Below are positions 8,521-18,679 of a DNA stretch of 64,000 nucleotides, in pieces. A model generated the notes under the pieces. That model did not search any database, was not told the DNA's origin, and saw nothing but the letters and a program-made list of their open reading frames with translations. Each line of letters begins with the position of its first letter. Within the stretch, counting starts at the first letter, position 1. The DNA is from JAEUPI01 sp046348365 (lineage in GTDB: Bacteria > Pseudomonadota > Gammaproteobacteria > Burkholderiales > Burkholderiaceae_C): contig JAXMEL010000008.1 in NCBI GenBank assembly GCA_046348365.1, positions 62,001 through 126,000 on the forward strand, read 5' to 3'. Position numbers and translations under genes: made by a program.

Positions 8521-10113
8521 CTACTCCCACTCGATCGTCGCCGGCGGCTTGCTACTCACGTCGTAGGTGACGCGGTTGATGCCGCGCACCTCGTTGATGA
8601 TGCGGCTCGACACCTTCTTCAACAACGCGTACGGCAGCTCGGCCCAGTCGGCCGTCATGAAGTCGCTGGTCTGCACCGCGCGCAGCGCCACCACGTGGTC
8701 ATAGGTGCGGCCGTCGCCCATCACGCCGACGCTCTTGACCGGCAGGAACACCGCAAAGGCTTGCGAGGTGAGGTCGTACCAGCTCTTGCCGCTCGTCTCG
8801 TCGATGGTCTTGCGCAGTTCCTCGATGAAGATGTGGTCGGCGCGGCGCAGCAGCTCGGCGTACTCGCGCTTCACTTCACCCAGGATGCGCACGCCCAGCC
8901 CCGGCCCGGGAAACGGATGGCGGTAGACCATGTCGTGCGGCAGGCCCAGCGCCACGCCGAGTTCGCGCACCTCGTCCTTGAACAGGTCGCGCAGCGGCTC
9001 CAGCAGCTTCAGGCCCAGCGTCTCGGGCAGGCCGCCCACGTTGTGGTGGCTCTTGATCGTGGTGGCCTTCTTGGTGCGCGCGGCGCCGGACTCGATCACG
9101 TCGGGGTAGATCGTGCCCTGCGCCAGCCACTTCGCGCCGCGCAGCTTCTTCGCCTCACGCTGGAACACCTCGACGAACTCACGGCCGATGATCTTGCGCT
9201 TGGCCTCGGGGTCGGCTACGCCCCTCAAGTGCCCAAGGAATTGCTCGGCGGCATCGACCTTCACCACCTTGGCATGCAGCCGGCCGGCGAACATCTCCAT
9301 CACCATCTCGGCCTCGTTCAAGCGCAACAGGCCGTGGTCGACGAACACGCAGGTCAGCTGGTCGCCGATCGCGCGATGGATCAGCGCCGCCGCCACGCTC
9401 GAATCGACGCCGCCCGACAGGCCGAGGATCACCTCCTCGCCGCCCACCTGCTCGCGGATGCGCGCCACCGCCTCGCCGATGTGGTCGCGCATCACCCAGT
9501 CGGGCTTGGCGCCGCAGATGTCGATCACGTAGCGTTCGAGCAGCGCGCGGCCCTGCCGCGTGTGCGTGACCTCGGGGTGGAACTGCACGGCGTAGAAGCG
9601 GCGCTTCTCGTCGGCCATGCCGGCCACCGGGCAGCTCGGCGTGCTGGCCATCAGCGCGAAGCCCGGCGGCATGGTGGTGACCTTGTCGCCGTGGCTCATC
9701 CACACCTCGAGCATGCCGTGGCCCTCGGCGGTGCGAAAGTCCTCGATGCCGTCGAGCAAGCGCGTGTGGCCGCGCGCCCTCACCTCGGCGTAGCCGAACT
9801 CGCGCTGCGCCGAGGCCTCGACCTGGCCGCCGAGCTGCACCGTCATCGTGAACATGCCGTAGCAGATGCCGAGCACCGGCACGCCCAGCTCGAACACCGC
9901 CGCCGGCGCGCGCAGATCCTGCGCCTCGTAGGTGCTGGCGTGGCTACCCGAGAGGATCACGCCTTTCAGCCCGTTCTGCGCGAACTCGCGCACGAACGCG
10001 TCGCTCACGTCGTTGGGGTGGATCTCGCAGTACACGTGCGACTCGCGCACGCGCCGCGCGATCAGTTGGGTGACCTGGGAGCCGAAGTCGAGGATCAGGA
10101 TCTTGTCGTGCAT
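8521..10113 (-). CDS. guaA: GMP synthase (glutamine-hydrolysing)
   Basis: 530 residues, full length. It converts XMP to GMP with ATP and glutamine. The N-terminal class I glutaminase has nucleophile C84 in GICYGMF and the H179/E181 pair in FHPEV. The ATP-pyrophosphatase domain has the P-loop SGGVDSS at 233-239, and the C-terminal dimerisation domain ends PPATIEWE. The start is the ATG in MHDKILILDFG; the longer open frame upstream is spurious. The residue four after the catalytic Cys is Phe (F88) where most family members I know have Gln. Last gene of a guaB-MFS-guaA unit. Confidence 0.97.
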   Translation of the reverse strand: MHDKILILDFGSQVTQLIARRVRESHVYCEIHPNDVSDAFVREFAQNGLKGVILSGSHASTYEAQDLRAPAAVFELGVPVLGICYGMFTMTVQLGGQVEASAQREFGYAEVRARGHTRLLDGIEDFRTAEGHGMLEVWMSHGDKVTTMPPGFALMASTPSCPVAGMADEKRRFYAVQFHPEVTHTRQGRALLERYVIDICGAKPDWVMRDHIGEAVARIREQVGGEEVILGLSGGVDSSVAAALIHRAIGDQLTCVFVDHGLLRLNEAEMVMEMFAGRLHAKVVKVDAAEQFLGHLRGVADPEAKRKIIGREFVEVFQREAKKLRGAKWLAQGTIYPDVIESGAARTKKATTIKSHHNVGGLPETLGLKLLEPLRDLFKDEVRELGVALGLPHDMVYRHPFPGPGLGVRILGEVKREYAELLRRADHIFIEELRKTIDETSGKSWYDLTSQAFAVFLPVKSVGVMGDGRTYDHVVALRAVQTSDFMTADWAELPYALLKKVSSRIINEVRGINRVTYDVSSKPPATIEWE

Positions 10114-10130
10114 CGCAGAGTGTCTTCGTT

Positions 10131-11419
10131 TCAGGCCGCCGGCACAGCGGCGTGGCCCGGGTGGCGGCGAAAGTGCGCCAGCGCCACCCCCGTGCCCACG
10201 CACTGCAAGGCGGCGCAGAAGTAGAACGGCAGGCCGATCAGCCAGTCGCCCTGCGGCCGGTGCGACACGAAGCCCAGCAGCGCGGCGCTGATCACCGGCG
10301 CCATCACCGCCATCATGCTGTTGAGCGACGCCACCGCACCCAGGGTCTGGCCCTGGTTCGTCGGATCGGCCGCGTTGGACACCAGGCTCTGGATCGCCGC
10401 TTGCACGCCACCGGCGATCAGGTTGCCGACGATGATCACCACGAACAGCATCCAGCCCTCGCTGGCCGCACCGAAGCCGAGGTAGGTGAGCGACGAGCCG
10501 ATCAGCCCCACGGTGGCGAGCTTCTGCGGCGTGAAGCGCTCGAGCAGGTGCTTGAGCAGGAAGCCCTGCACCAGCACCGACATCAGCCCCACCGCCAGCA
10601 GCGACAAGCCCACCTGCGCCGGCCCCCAGCCGAACTTGAACGTGGTGTACAGCACCCACGAGTTATGCAGCACGAACTGCGCCAGCGACCCGAGCGCGAT
10701 CACCACCACCAGCGCGCCCACGCCGTGCAGCTGCGCCAGCCCCGCCAGCGCCGCGAACGGATTGGCGCGCTTCCACTCGAAGCGGCGCCTGCGCTCCGGC
10801 GGCAGCGACTCGGGCAGCACGAACCAGCCGTACAGCCAGTTGACGATGGCCAGCGCACCGGCGGCGAAGAACGGGTAGTGGATGTCGATCGCGCCGAGCA
10901 GGCCGCCCATCACCGGCCCGAGCATGAAGCCGACGCCGAACATCGCGCCGAGCAGCCCGAAGCGGCGCGCGCGCTCGGTCGGCGGCGTGATGTCGGCCAC
11001 GTAGGCGTTGGCCACCGAGATGTTGGACTGCATCGCGCCGCTGAACAGGCGCACCGCCAGCAGCATCCACAGCGCGGTGGCGAGCCCGGTGACGATGAAG
11101 CTCACCGCGAAACCCGAAAAGCCCATCAGCAGCACCGGCCGGCGGCCGTATTGATCCGACAGCGCGCCCAGGATCGGCGAGGCGAAGAAGTTGGCGACGC
11201 CGAACGTGAACGCCACCGCGCCGAACCAGAACGTCTGCTCGGCTGGCGAACTCGTGAACTTGCCCACCAGCAGCGGCAGCACCGGGATGATCAGGCCGAT
11301 CGCGATCATGTCGATCAGCACGGTGATCATGATGAACGGCATCGCCGCCGCCGGGCGGCCGTTCGTGGCGGCCGCCGCGGTCGTGGGCGCGCTCTCGCTG
11401 TCTGACATCGCGCCCCGCG

Positions 11420-11423
<4 letters not shown>
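10131..11423 (-). CDS. MFS transporter of the TCR/Tet type
   Basis: 430 residues, twelve predicted membrane segments. The loop 2-3 signature is GALSDQYGRRPVLLMG, and the N-terminal PVLPLLVG segment and the NAYVADITPPTERARRFG loop match TetA/TCR1-like efflux pumps. The first ATG overlaps the guaB stop (ATGA); an ATG 15 bases later (MSDSES) is an alternative. It lies between guaB and guaA with no promoter-sized gaps, so it is co-expressed with GMP synthesis. The substrate is unknown; the name of the family does not mean tetracycline resistance here. Confidence 0.88.
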
Positions 11424-12889
<1,466 letters not shown>

Positions 12890-13045
12890 GGGAAAGCTCC
12901 AGACGCAAAAGTGAATTTTACACGTGCTGCCCGCGTGCGGAATTGCCGCGCACCCGAGCCATCACCGCGTCGCCACGAACAGCACGCGCGGGCCACCGCT
13001 ACACTGCCGGGCGACCCGGCGCCGCCGGGACACGGAGTGCGCCTC

Positions 13046-13558
13046 ATGCGCCTGCACGCACTGATCGTCCTGCCGGTTGCGCTGCTGCTCGCGGCAGCGC
13101 CCGCGCTCGCGCAATGGAAGTGGAAGGACAGCCGCGGCCAGATCGTGGTGAGCGACACGCCGCCGCCGCGCGACATCCCCGAGCGCGACGTGCTCGGCAA
13201 GCCCGAGCCGAGCGTGCGCCGCGCAGCGTCGGCCCCGGCCGCCGCGTCAGCGCCCGAAGCCGGCACCGCGGCCAAGGCCGAAGCCGCCGCCAAGCCCAAG
13301 GTCGACCCCGAGCTCGAGGCGCGGCGCAAGAAGCTCGAGCAGGAACAGGCCGACAAGCAGAAGGCCGAGGACGAGAAGGTCGCCGCCGCGCGGGCCGAGA
13401 ACTGCAAGCGCGCACGCTCGCAGATGTCGACGCTCGAATCGGGCATCAGGCTCTCGCGCACGAACGACAAGGGCGAGCGCGAGATCCTCGACGACAAGCA
13501 GCGCGCCGAGGAGATGGCGCGCACGCGAGCGATCATCGCCAGCGAGTGCCGGCAGTAG
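13046..13558 (+). CDS. DUF4124-domain exported protein
   Basis: 170 residues. GGAG at 13034-13037 precedes the ATG. A signal peptide (about 1-22, ending ALA/Q) is followed by a short DUF4124 module (QWKWKDSRGQIVVSDTPPP), then a low-complexity Ala region and a charged helical stretch (residues about 90-150, rich in Lys, Glu and Arg) that may form a coiled coil. DUF4124 proteins are common small periplasmic proteins of Betaproteobacteria with no established function. A minisatellite begins right at the stop codon. Confidence 0.85.
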   Translation: MRLHALIVLPVALLLAAAPALAQWKWKDSRGQIVVSDTPPPRDIPERDVLGKPEPSVRRAASAPAAASAPEAGTAAKAEAAAKPKVDPELEARRKKLEQEQADKQKAEDEKVAAARAENCKRARSQMSTLESGIRLSRTNDKGEREILDDKQRAEEMARTRAIIASECRQ

Positions 13559-13643
13559 CGGCCGCTATCGCAGCGGCAGAAAGTTCGCAGCGGCCGCTGT
13601 CGCGGCGGCGAAAAGTTCGTAGCGGCCGCTATCGCAGCGGCCG
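13557..13643. repeat. 32-bp minisatellite, about 2.7 copies, ending in a perfect hairpin
   Basis: Two full 32-bp units (13557-13588 and 13589-13620) and a partial third begin AGCGGCCGCT and carry AGTTCG near their ends. The last copy forms a perfect stem GCGGCCGCT / AGCGGCCGC with a five-base loop (13621-13643), covering the stop codon and last codons of rnfH. The array fills the whole gap between the convergent DUF4124 and rnfH genes and could act as a bidirectional terminator, although no T-run follows. Confidence 0.8.
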
Positions 13644-13943
13644 CGTGCGTTTCAGGCCGTCACGTCGATAGCGCAGGCGGCGCGCCTCCTTCGGGTCCAC
13701 CGTCAGCGGGCGCGTGAGTTCCACGCGATCGCCCTCGCGCAGCACGGTGCCGGCCGCCACCACACGGTCCCACACGCCGGCCTGCAGCGGTGCCAGCTCG
13801 TCGGCGCTCAGCTCGTCGACCAGGCCGCTCGCGCGCAGCGCATCGGCCACCGTGGCGCCTGCGGCCAGGCGCAGCGCGCGCACCGTCACCCGGTGCGGCG
13901 CGGCGGCGTAGACGACCTCCACCGCGATCTCATCGACTGCCAT
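13629..13943 (-). CDS. rnfH: RnfH-family protein (UPF0125)
   Basis: 104 residues, beta-grasp fold expected. The N-terminal IAVEVVYAAA strand, the GATVADALRASG helix and the GDRVELTRPLTVDPKEARRLR end match the RnfH family. Its role is unsettled despite the name. The gene overlaps ratA by 14 bases, an arrangement widespread in Beta- and Gammaproteobacteria. Its 3' end lies inside the minisatellite, so the C-terminal residues may be repeat-derived. Confidence 0.9.
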   Translation of the reverse strand: MAVDEIAVEVVYAAAPHRVTVRALRLAAGATVADALRASGLVDELSADELAPLQAGVWDRVVAAGTVLREGDRVELTRPLTVDPKEARRLRYRRDGLKRTRPLR

Positions 13944-14391
13944 ACACCTGCTCGGCCCGCACCACGAAGCGGTCGACGAAGGTGTTGGCCACCTTGTCGA
14001 ACACGGGGCTCAGCACGCTCTCGAGCGGCCTGCTGGCGAAGGCGTAGCTCATGTCGAACTCGATGCGGCAGGCCCGGGCCTGGTCCGGCGCGTCGCCGGG
14101 CTGTCCGATCGGCAGGAACTGCCAATGCCCGTCGAGCACCGAGAACGGCCCGTCGACGAGCTTGATCAGCACCGAGCGCGCGATCTGATGCTGGTTCTTC
14201 GTGGTGAACGCGTGCCGCACGCCGGCATAGGCCAGGTGCAGCCGCGCGGTCATCGTCTCGTCGGTGGCTTCGATGACCTCGGTGTGCTCGCACCAGGGCA
14301 GGAACTGCGGATACTGCAGCACGTCGACCACCAGGTCGTACATCTCGCGCGGCGAGTACCAGAGCAGCACCGACTTGTGGACACGCTTCAT
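13930..14391 (-). CDS. ratA: RatA-like START/coenzyme Q-binding-fold protein
   Basis: 153 residues. The start MKRVHKSVLLWYSPREMYDLV, the YPQFLPWCEHTEV segment and the closing VANTFVDRFVVRAEQVYG match the RatA/COQ10 family. E. coli RatA was described as a ribosome-association toxin, while relatives bind quinone; which applies here cannot be read from the sequence. It is divergent from smpB with only 32 bp between start codons, and upstream of the overlapping rnfH. Confidence 0.92.
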   Translation of the reverse strand: MKRVHKSVLLWYSPREMYDLVVDVLQYPQFLPWCEHTEVIEATDETMTARLHLAYAGVRHAFTTKNQHQIARSVLIKLVDGPFSVLDGHWQFLPIGQPGDAPDQARACRIEFDMSYAFASRPLESVLSPVFDKVANTFVDRFVVRAEQVYGSR

Positions 14392-14423
14392 ACTATCGGG
14401 TTGATTTTAGATTCCGACCGCGC

Positions 14424-14894
14424 ATGACAGCTCCCATCGCCGAGAACCGGCGTGCCCGATACGACTACCTGATCGAAGAGCGCTTCGAGGCCGGCATCGT
14501 GCTCGAGGGCTGGGAGATCAAGGCCATCCGCGAGGGCCAGGTGCAGCTCACCGACGGCTACGTGGTGATCCGCGACGGCGAGCTGTGGCTGATCGGCTGC
14601 CGCATCAACGCGTTGCGCTCGGCCTCGACGCACGTGCGGCCCGAGGCCGACCGCACCAAGAAGCTGCTGATGCACAAGGCCGAGATCCGCCGCCTGATCG
14701 GCAAGGTGGAGCAGCGCGGCTACACGCTGGTGCCGCTGAACCTGCACTACAAGGGCGGCCGCGTGAAGGTCGAGATCGCGCTGGCCAAGGGCAAGGCCCA
14801 GCACGACAAGCGCGAGACCGAGAAGAAGCGCGACTGGGAACGCGAGAAGGGCCGGCTGATGCGGCACAAGGTCTCGTCGGCGCCGAAGGCCTGA
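14424..14894 (+). CDS. smpB: SsrA-binding protein SmpB
   Basis: 156 residues. SmpB binds tmRNA and brings it to stalled ribosomes for trans-translation. Family hallmarks are the NRRARYDYLIEERFEAGIVL start, the GWEIKAIREG strand, the RTKKLLMHKAEI segment and a basic C-terminal tail (GKAQHDKRETEKKRDWEREK). The promoter must lie in the AT-richer 32-bp gap shared with ratA or inside ratA. Confidence 0.97.
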   Translation: MTAPIAENRRARYDYLIEERFEAGIVLEGWEIKAIREGQVQLTDGYVVIRDGELWLIGCRINALRSASTHVRPEADRTKKLLMHKAEIRRLIGKVEQRGYTLVPLNLHYKGGRVKVEIALAKGKAQHDKRETEKKRDWEREKGRLMRHKVSSAPKA

Positions 14895-14936
14895 GCCTGC
14901 GCGCCGCCAGGCTGCGCGCAAGCCGGGTCGCCCGCC

Positions 14937-16826
14937 TCAGCGCAGGTTCTGCACCGCGACCCCCGTGCCGGTCTTGCGCCCCGACGCGCAGCAACTGTCC
15001 GGCCGCGGCTCCGGCGCGGTGGCCTTCAACATGCATTGCGCTACCGGGCCGCGCGCGCCGGCCTTCATGAAGGTCCAGGCCTGGCAGCGCGCCGCCAACG
15101 CGCAGGCGGCCTGGCATTGCGCCGCCTCGGGACGCGTGGGCTCGAACGCGAACAGATCGCCTCCGGGCCGGTCGGCGTCGATCTCGATGCCGGCTGCGTT
15201 GGCCACCGGCGCCGGCAACGCCGGCACCGCCGGCACCGCCGCGACCGGCGCACCCGCGGTCGCCGCCCAGTCGTAGCGCATGCGCTGCGGCGTGGCGCCG
15301 GCCGGCGGCGTGAGCGCATAAAACTCGCCGCGCAGCGCGCTGCCATTGGCGGTGCCGGTGAAGAGCTGGATCGCTTGCGCACCGCTGTAGCGGACGAACG
15401 CCACGGTCGCGGTGCCTGCCGCGTAGTGGCCGTCGATGCGGTCGCTCTGGTAGGCCGTACCGCTCAAAGCGCCGTCGGCCGCCTGCGCCAGCTGCAACGC
15501 GCCGCGGTGGCCATTGCCGTTCAGCTCCATCGCGCCGGCAATGCTCGCGGGCCCGGCGTTGCCTGCCGGCATTGCACCGGGGCTCGAAGGCGCGTCTGCG
15601 CCGCGCTGCGCGGCGAAGGCGAACACATTGCGCGACGTCGCGCCGCCGGCCGAGTGGGCGTTCAGCGCGTAGAAGCGCCCTGCCAGGCTCGCTCCGTCGG
15701 CCGACACCTGCGCCACGTAGGCCTGGATCGGGCGCCCGATCGGCCCGCGCAACAGCACGGCCGTGCGCTCGCCAGCTGCGAAGTAGCCGGCCAGCGGCTC
15801 GCCGTAGATCGTGCCGGTCAACGTGCCGTCTGCCGTCTGCCGCAGCACGACGTCGCCCGCGTGACCGTTGCCGTTGATGCGCCAGCTGGCCGACAGGTCG
15901 TTCGGCGATGCTGCTGCGGCGGCCGGGGTCGGCGCCGGCGGCGCTGCTGCGACTGCCGGCATCGGCGGCGCTGCTGCAACTGCCGGCTTCGGCGGCGCCG
16001 GCAGCAGGAAGCCACCCGGGGCCGGCGGTGGGGCGGAGCCTTTGCTGATGCCGAACCCGCCCGGCGCAGGCGGCAAGCCAGGCTGAGCCGACGGCGCGGC
16101 CGCTGGCGGCGGCGTGGCCGCTGGCGGCGGCGTGGCCGGAGCCGGCGCTGCCGCGGGTGGCGCTGCCGGCGCAGCGGCATGCGTCGACGGCGCCGCCGCA
16201 CCTGAATCGAGCCCCGGCCGGCGGCACACGCGCGCCTTGATGTCGAGCACCAGGTTCGCATCGCACAACCCGGCCGATGCCGCGATCACCAGCCGCTCGG
16301 TGGGTACCCTGCACCCGCGCTCGCCCAGCCGGCCGCACTCGGGCCGCACACAACGGCCATTGCGCTCGGTGAGGTCGAGGTCGCAGCTCGGGATGCGATC
16401 GACCACCGTACAGGCCACCTCGTTCAGGCGGCCGCATGGCGGACGCACGCACACGGCGCGCAGCAGGTCGAGCTTGAGGTTCGCGTCGCACGGCTGCGGC
16501 ACCGGCCGCGCCAGGAGAAAGTCCCACAGCACGCGCTCGGCCCCGCAGGGCCGCTCGCCGGCGCGGCCGCAGGCCGGCCGCTCGCACACGTTCGTCAACG
16601 CGTTCTCCGACAGATTGACGTCGCAGCTGGGCACGCGCTCGAACACCTTGCACGCGCGCTGGCCTTCGGCGCCGCAGTCGGCATGGGCCGGCGTGGCCAG
16701 CCACAGCAACGGCAGCGCCGCGAGCAGCCAGCGGATGAACACGAGCCGCGGCCGCCGAGGCGGCGTCGGCTTCAGCACCCTCACCCGTCGGGCGAGCGAT
16801 CCCAGCATCTCGAACCCTGTTTGCAT
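14937..16826 (-). CDS. Exported Cys-repeat / duplicated beta-domain / PAN-domain protein
   Basis: 629 residues. The ATG at 16826 has GGAG nine bases upstream; an ATG at 16844 has none. A long signal peptide ends ATPAHA/D (about 49). Four tandem Cys repeats follow (residues 51-201), each with four cysteines in the pattern CG-x-x-x-E-x-x-C...CD-x-N/D-L...C-x-R-P. Next is an Ala/Pro-rich linker (205-310), two copies of an about 92-residue beta-rich domain (313-405 and 431-522, sharing NGNGH and FYAL), and a C-terminal PAN/Apple-like module (546-620, CQAACALAARCQAWTF). PAN modules bind protein or sugar. Last gene of the locus; function unknown, probably surface adhesion or ligand binding. Confidence 0.8.
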   Translation of the reverse strand: MQTGFEMLGSLARRVRVLKPTPPRRPRLVFIRWLLAALPLLWLATPAHADCGAEGQRACKVFERVPSCDVNLSENALTNVCERPACGRAGERPCGAERVLWDFLLARPVPQPCDANLKLDLLRAVCVRPPCGRLNEVACTVVDRIPSCDLDLTERNGRCVRPECGRLGERGCRVPTERLVIAASAGLCDANLVLDIKARVCRRPGLDSGAAAPSTHAAAPAAPPAAAPAPATPPPAATPPPAAAPSAQPGLPPAPGGFGISKGSAPPPAPGGFLLPAPPKPAVAAAPPMPAVAAAPPAPTPAAAAASPNDLSASWRINGNGHAGDVVLRQTADGTLTGTIYGEPLAGYFAAGERTAVLLRGPIGRPIQAYVAQVSADGASLAGRFYALNAHSAGGATSRNVFAFAAQRGADAPSSPGAMPAGNAGPASIAGAMELNGNGHRGALQLAQAADGALSGTAYQSDRIDGHYAAGTATVAFVRYSGAQAIQLFTGTANGSALRGEFYALTPPAGATPQRMRYDWAATAGAPVAAVPAVPALPAPVANAAGIEIDADRPGGDLFAFEPTRPEAAQCQAACALAARCQAWTFMKAGARGPVAQCMLKATAPEPRPDSCCASGRKTGTGVAVQNLR

Positions 16827-16882
16827 TGCGCGCGACTCCAGCATGAAGTTGGGGTTTCGTTTCGAGCGGGCCGAGTCGCGGG

Positions 16883-17704
16883 TCAGCGCAGAATCGACCA
16901 ATCCATCGTCAACTCGCCGCCCTTGACCGGCCGCACGCTCTTGGCGGCCTTCGGCGGGCCGTTGACCACCGGCGGCTCGACATCGGGAAACGGCGACACC
17001 CGCGTCCGGCCTTTGCTCTTGCCGTTGATCGCGCCGGTGGCCTCCTGCTCGAACTCGAAGGTCGGTGACAGCGGCTGGCTGATGCGGTACTGCGAGACCT
17101 GCTTGCGCAGGTCGTGCTCGATCTGGAAGCCCTTGGGCATCTGCTCGACCTTCTCGGTGCCCGTCACGGTGCGGGTCGTGGTGTACGGGCGGTCGCCGCC
17201 CTCGCCGCTGTCCATGCCGCGCTCGACGATGCGGTCGTTGACCGTCAGCGTCATGTCCGTGCACGCGCCGCCGGTGCCCCACACGACGTAGTTCGGGTCG
17301 CTGCGCGTGGCCGCCTTGGCGCTGGAGGCTATCTTGTCCATCGCACCGGCGCTCTGCATCTTCTGCGCGAGCGCCGACAGGCAGGCCATGTCCTTGCCGC
17401 ACTTCTTCATCTCTTCCTGGAACGGCGCCATGGCCGACTGGCCGGCCTTCTGGTGCACATCGCGCTCTGCCATCTCGGCTTTCGACAGCCCGTCGATGCC
17501 GAACGAACCCGGTATGCCGACCAGCACCGGGCAGCTGCCCTTGAAGACGTGATGGATGCTGGATGCGCCCGCCTTGGCCGTATAGGTCACCGTGAAGCGC
17601 AGCGTGCGCTTGGCACCGGGCGGATCGTCGGCGATGGCGGGGGCTGCCGCGATCGCGACCAGCGCACCGACGAACACGGACTCGAGGCATGAGGACATCG
17701 ACAT
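16883..17704 (-). CDS. Hypothetical exported protein
   Basis: 273 residues from the ATG at 17704, which has GGAG six bases upstream. A signal peptide (about 1-25, ending PAIA/D) precedes a mature protein with a beta-rich start (KRTLRFTVTYTAKAG), a Cys-containing central helix (KKCGKDMACLSALAQKM) and a C-terminal region with ELTMDWSIL. I recognise no family. It sits between the PAN protein and a 105-residue Cys-containing protein in the same-strand exported-protein locus, so a shared role is likely. Confidence 0.7.
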   Translation of the reverse strand: MSMSSCLESVFVGALVAIAAAPAIADDPPGAKRTLRFTVTYTAKAGASSIHHVFKGSCPVLVGIPGSFGIDGLSKAEMAERDVHQKAGQSAMAPFQEEMKKCGKDMACLSALAQKMQSAGAMDKIASSAKAATRSDPNYVVWGTGGACTDMTLTVNDRIVERGMDSGEGGDRPYTTTRTVTGTEKVEQMPKGFQIEHDLRKQVSQYRISQPLSPTFEFEQEATGAINGKSKGRTRVSPFPDVEPPVVNGPPKAAKSVRPVKGGELTMDWSILR

Positions 17705-17739
17705 GTTCAGCTCCAGACTTTCGACGATCGACTCGTCGC

Positions 17740-18057
17740 TCAACGTGAACCGGCTTTGGACAGCGGCCGCACCAAGACCTCGCCCGACAGCGCCGACGAC
17801 AGGCGCTTCTCTTGGGCAATCTGCTTGCAGGTCTGCATCAGCCGCGCGTTGCCGCTCCATGCGGGCGTCGGCTTCACGCACAGGCCGAACTGCGCGTCGC
17901 AGCTGCGCACGAGCCGCTCGTCGAACGGCAGGTCGTAGTTGGCGCAGGCTGATCGACTGGGGCCTTTGACGTCGGCCGCCCAGGCCGGGCCGCTGGACAA
18001 GACGATCCAGGCGCTGCAGCCCAGCAGCCTGGCGATGTGCATAGGACGACGTGACAT
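17740..18057 (-). CDS. Small exported Cys-motif protein
   Basis: 105 residues; the ATG at 18057 has GGAG five bases upstream. A signal peptide (about 1-32, ending PAWA/A) leaves a mature peptide of some 73 residues with a segment ACANYD...ER...SCDAQFGLCVKP. That segment resembles one unit of the four-fold Cys repeat in the neighbouring PAN protein (C...SCD...C-V-R/K-P). I know no named family. It may be a single-repeat partner of that protein. Confidence 0.7.
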   Translation of the reverse strand: MSRRPMHIARLLGCSAWIVLSSGPAWAADVKGPSRSACANYDLPFDERLVRSCDAQFGLCVKPTPAWSGNARLMQTCKQIAQEKRLSSALSGEVLVRPLSKAGSR

Positions 18058-18102
18058 GCGGTCTCCTCGGTAGATGGCGATGGACACGAACGGCGCGCGG
18101 CC

Positions 18103-18630
18103 TCAGCGGCGCTCGGTCTGCGGCGACTCGCCGCCCGCGCGCACGCTGCCCTTCGGGCTCGATGGCTTGTTGTCGGGCAGGCCCTGCGCCTTGCGGCGCT
18201 GAATGTCGAGGTCGTCCATCTCGTCCTCGTCACCGGTGGCACGGGCGCGCTGGCCGGCGGGAGGCTTGACCGCCCCCTTGGTGCCGGGCGCGGCCAGCAG
18301 CGTGGTGCTTCGCTGCAGCGGCACGACCTGTTGTGCGGGTGCCGGCGCCGGCGTCGTGATGACCGTCTTCGCCGCGGGCCGCGCCACAGCGCCGCCGTTG
18401 AGCTTGCGGCCGATGTAGATGTCGTCCTCGGTCTGGGTGCCGGGGCCGGCGGTGGTCGACACGGCACCGGGAACCTTGCGCGTCACGTCGGCGCGCGGCT
18501 GCTCGCTGCCGGGCTTGGGCAGCGCTGCGCCGCCGAGCTGCGCCTGCGCGGTGCCGACCGACAGCGCGCCAAGCACGAGCCAGCCGCACGCCTGCCGCAG
18601 CGATCGGAGGACCTGCGTGAATGAACCCAT
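18103..18630 (-). CDS. Hypothetical exported low-complexity protein
   Basis: 175 residues; GGAG lies six bases before the ATG. A signal peptide (about 1-31, ending AQA/Q) is followed by a mature chain rich in Ala, Pro, Thr and charged residues, with an acidic patch DEDEMDDLD near residue 140 and little predicted order. No domain recognised. It is transcribed with the other exported proteins of the locus. Confidence 0.65.
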   Translation of the reverse strand: MGSFTQVLRSLRQACGWLVLGALSVGTAQAQLGGAALPKPGSEQPRADVTRKVPGAVSTTAGPGTQTEDDIYIGRKLNGGAVARPAAKTVITTPAPAPAQQVVPLQRSTTLLAAPGTKGAVKPPAGQRARATGDEDEMDDLDIQRRKAQGLPDNKPSSPKGSVRAGGESPQTERR

Positions 18631-18679
18631 GGCGTTCTCCTGATGTGGTTGGGGGTTGGTGTGGTCGCGACCTGCAGGA

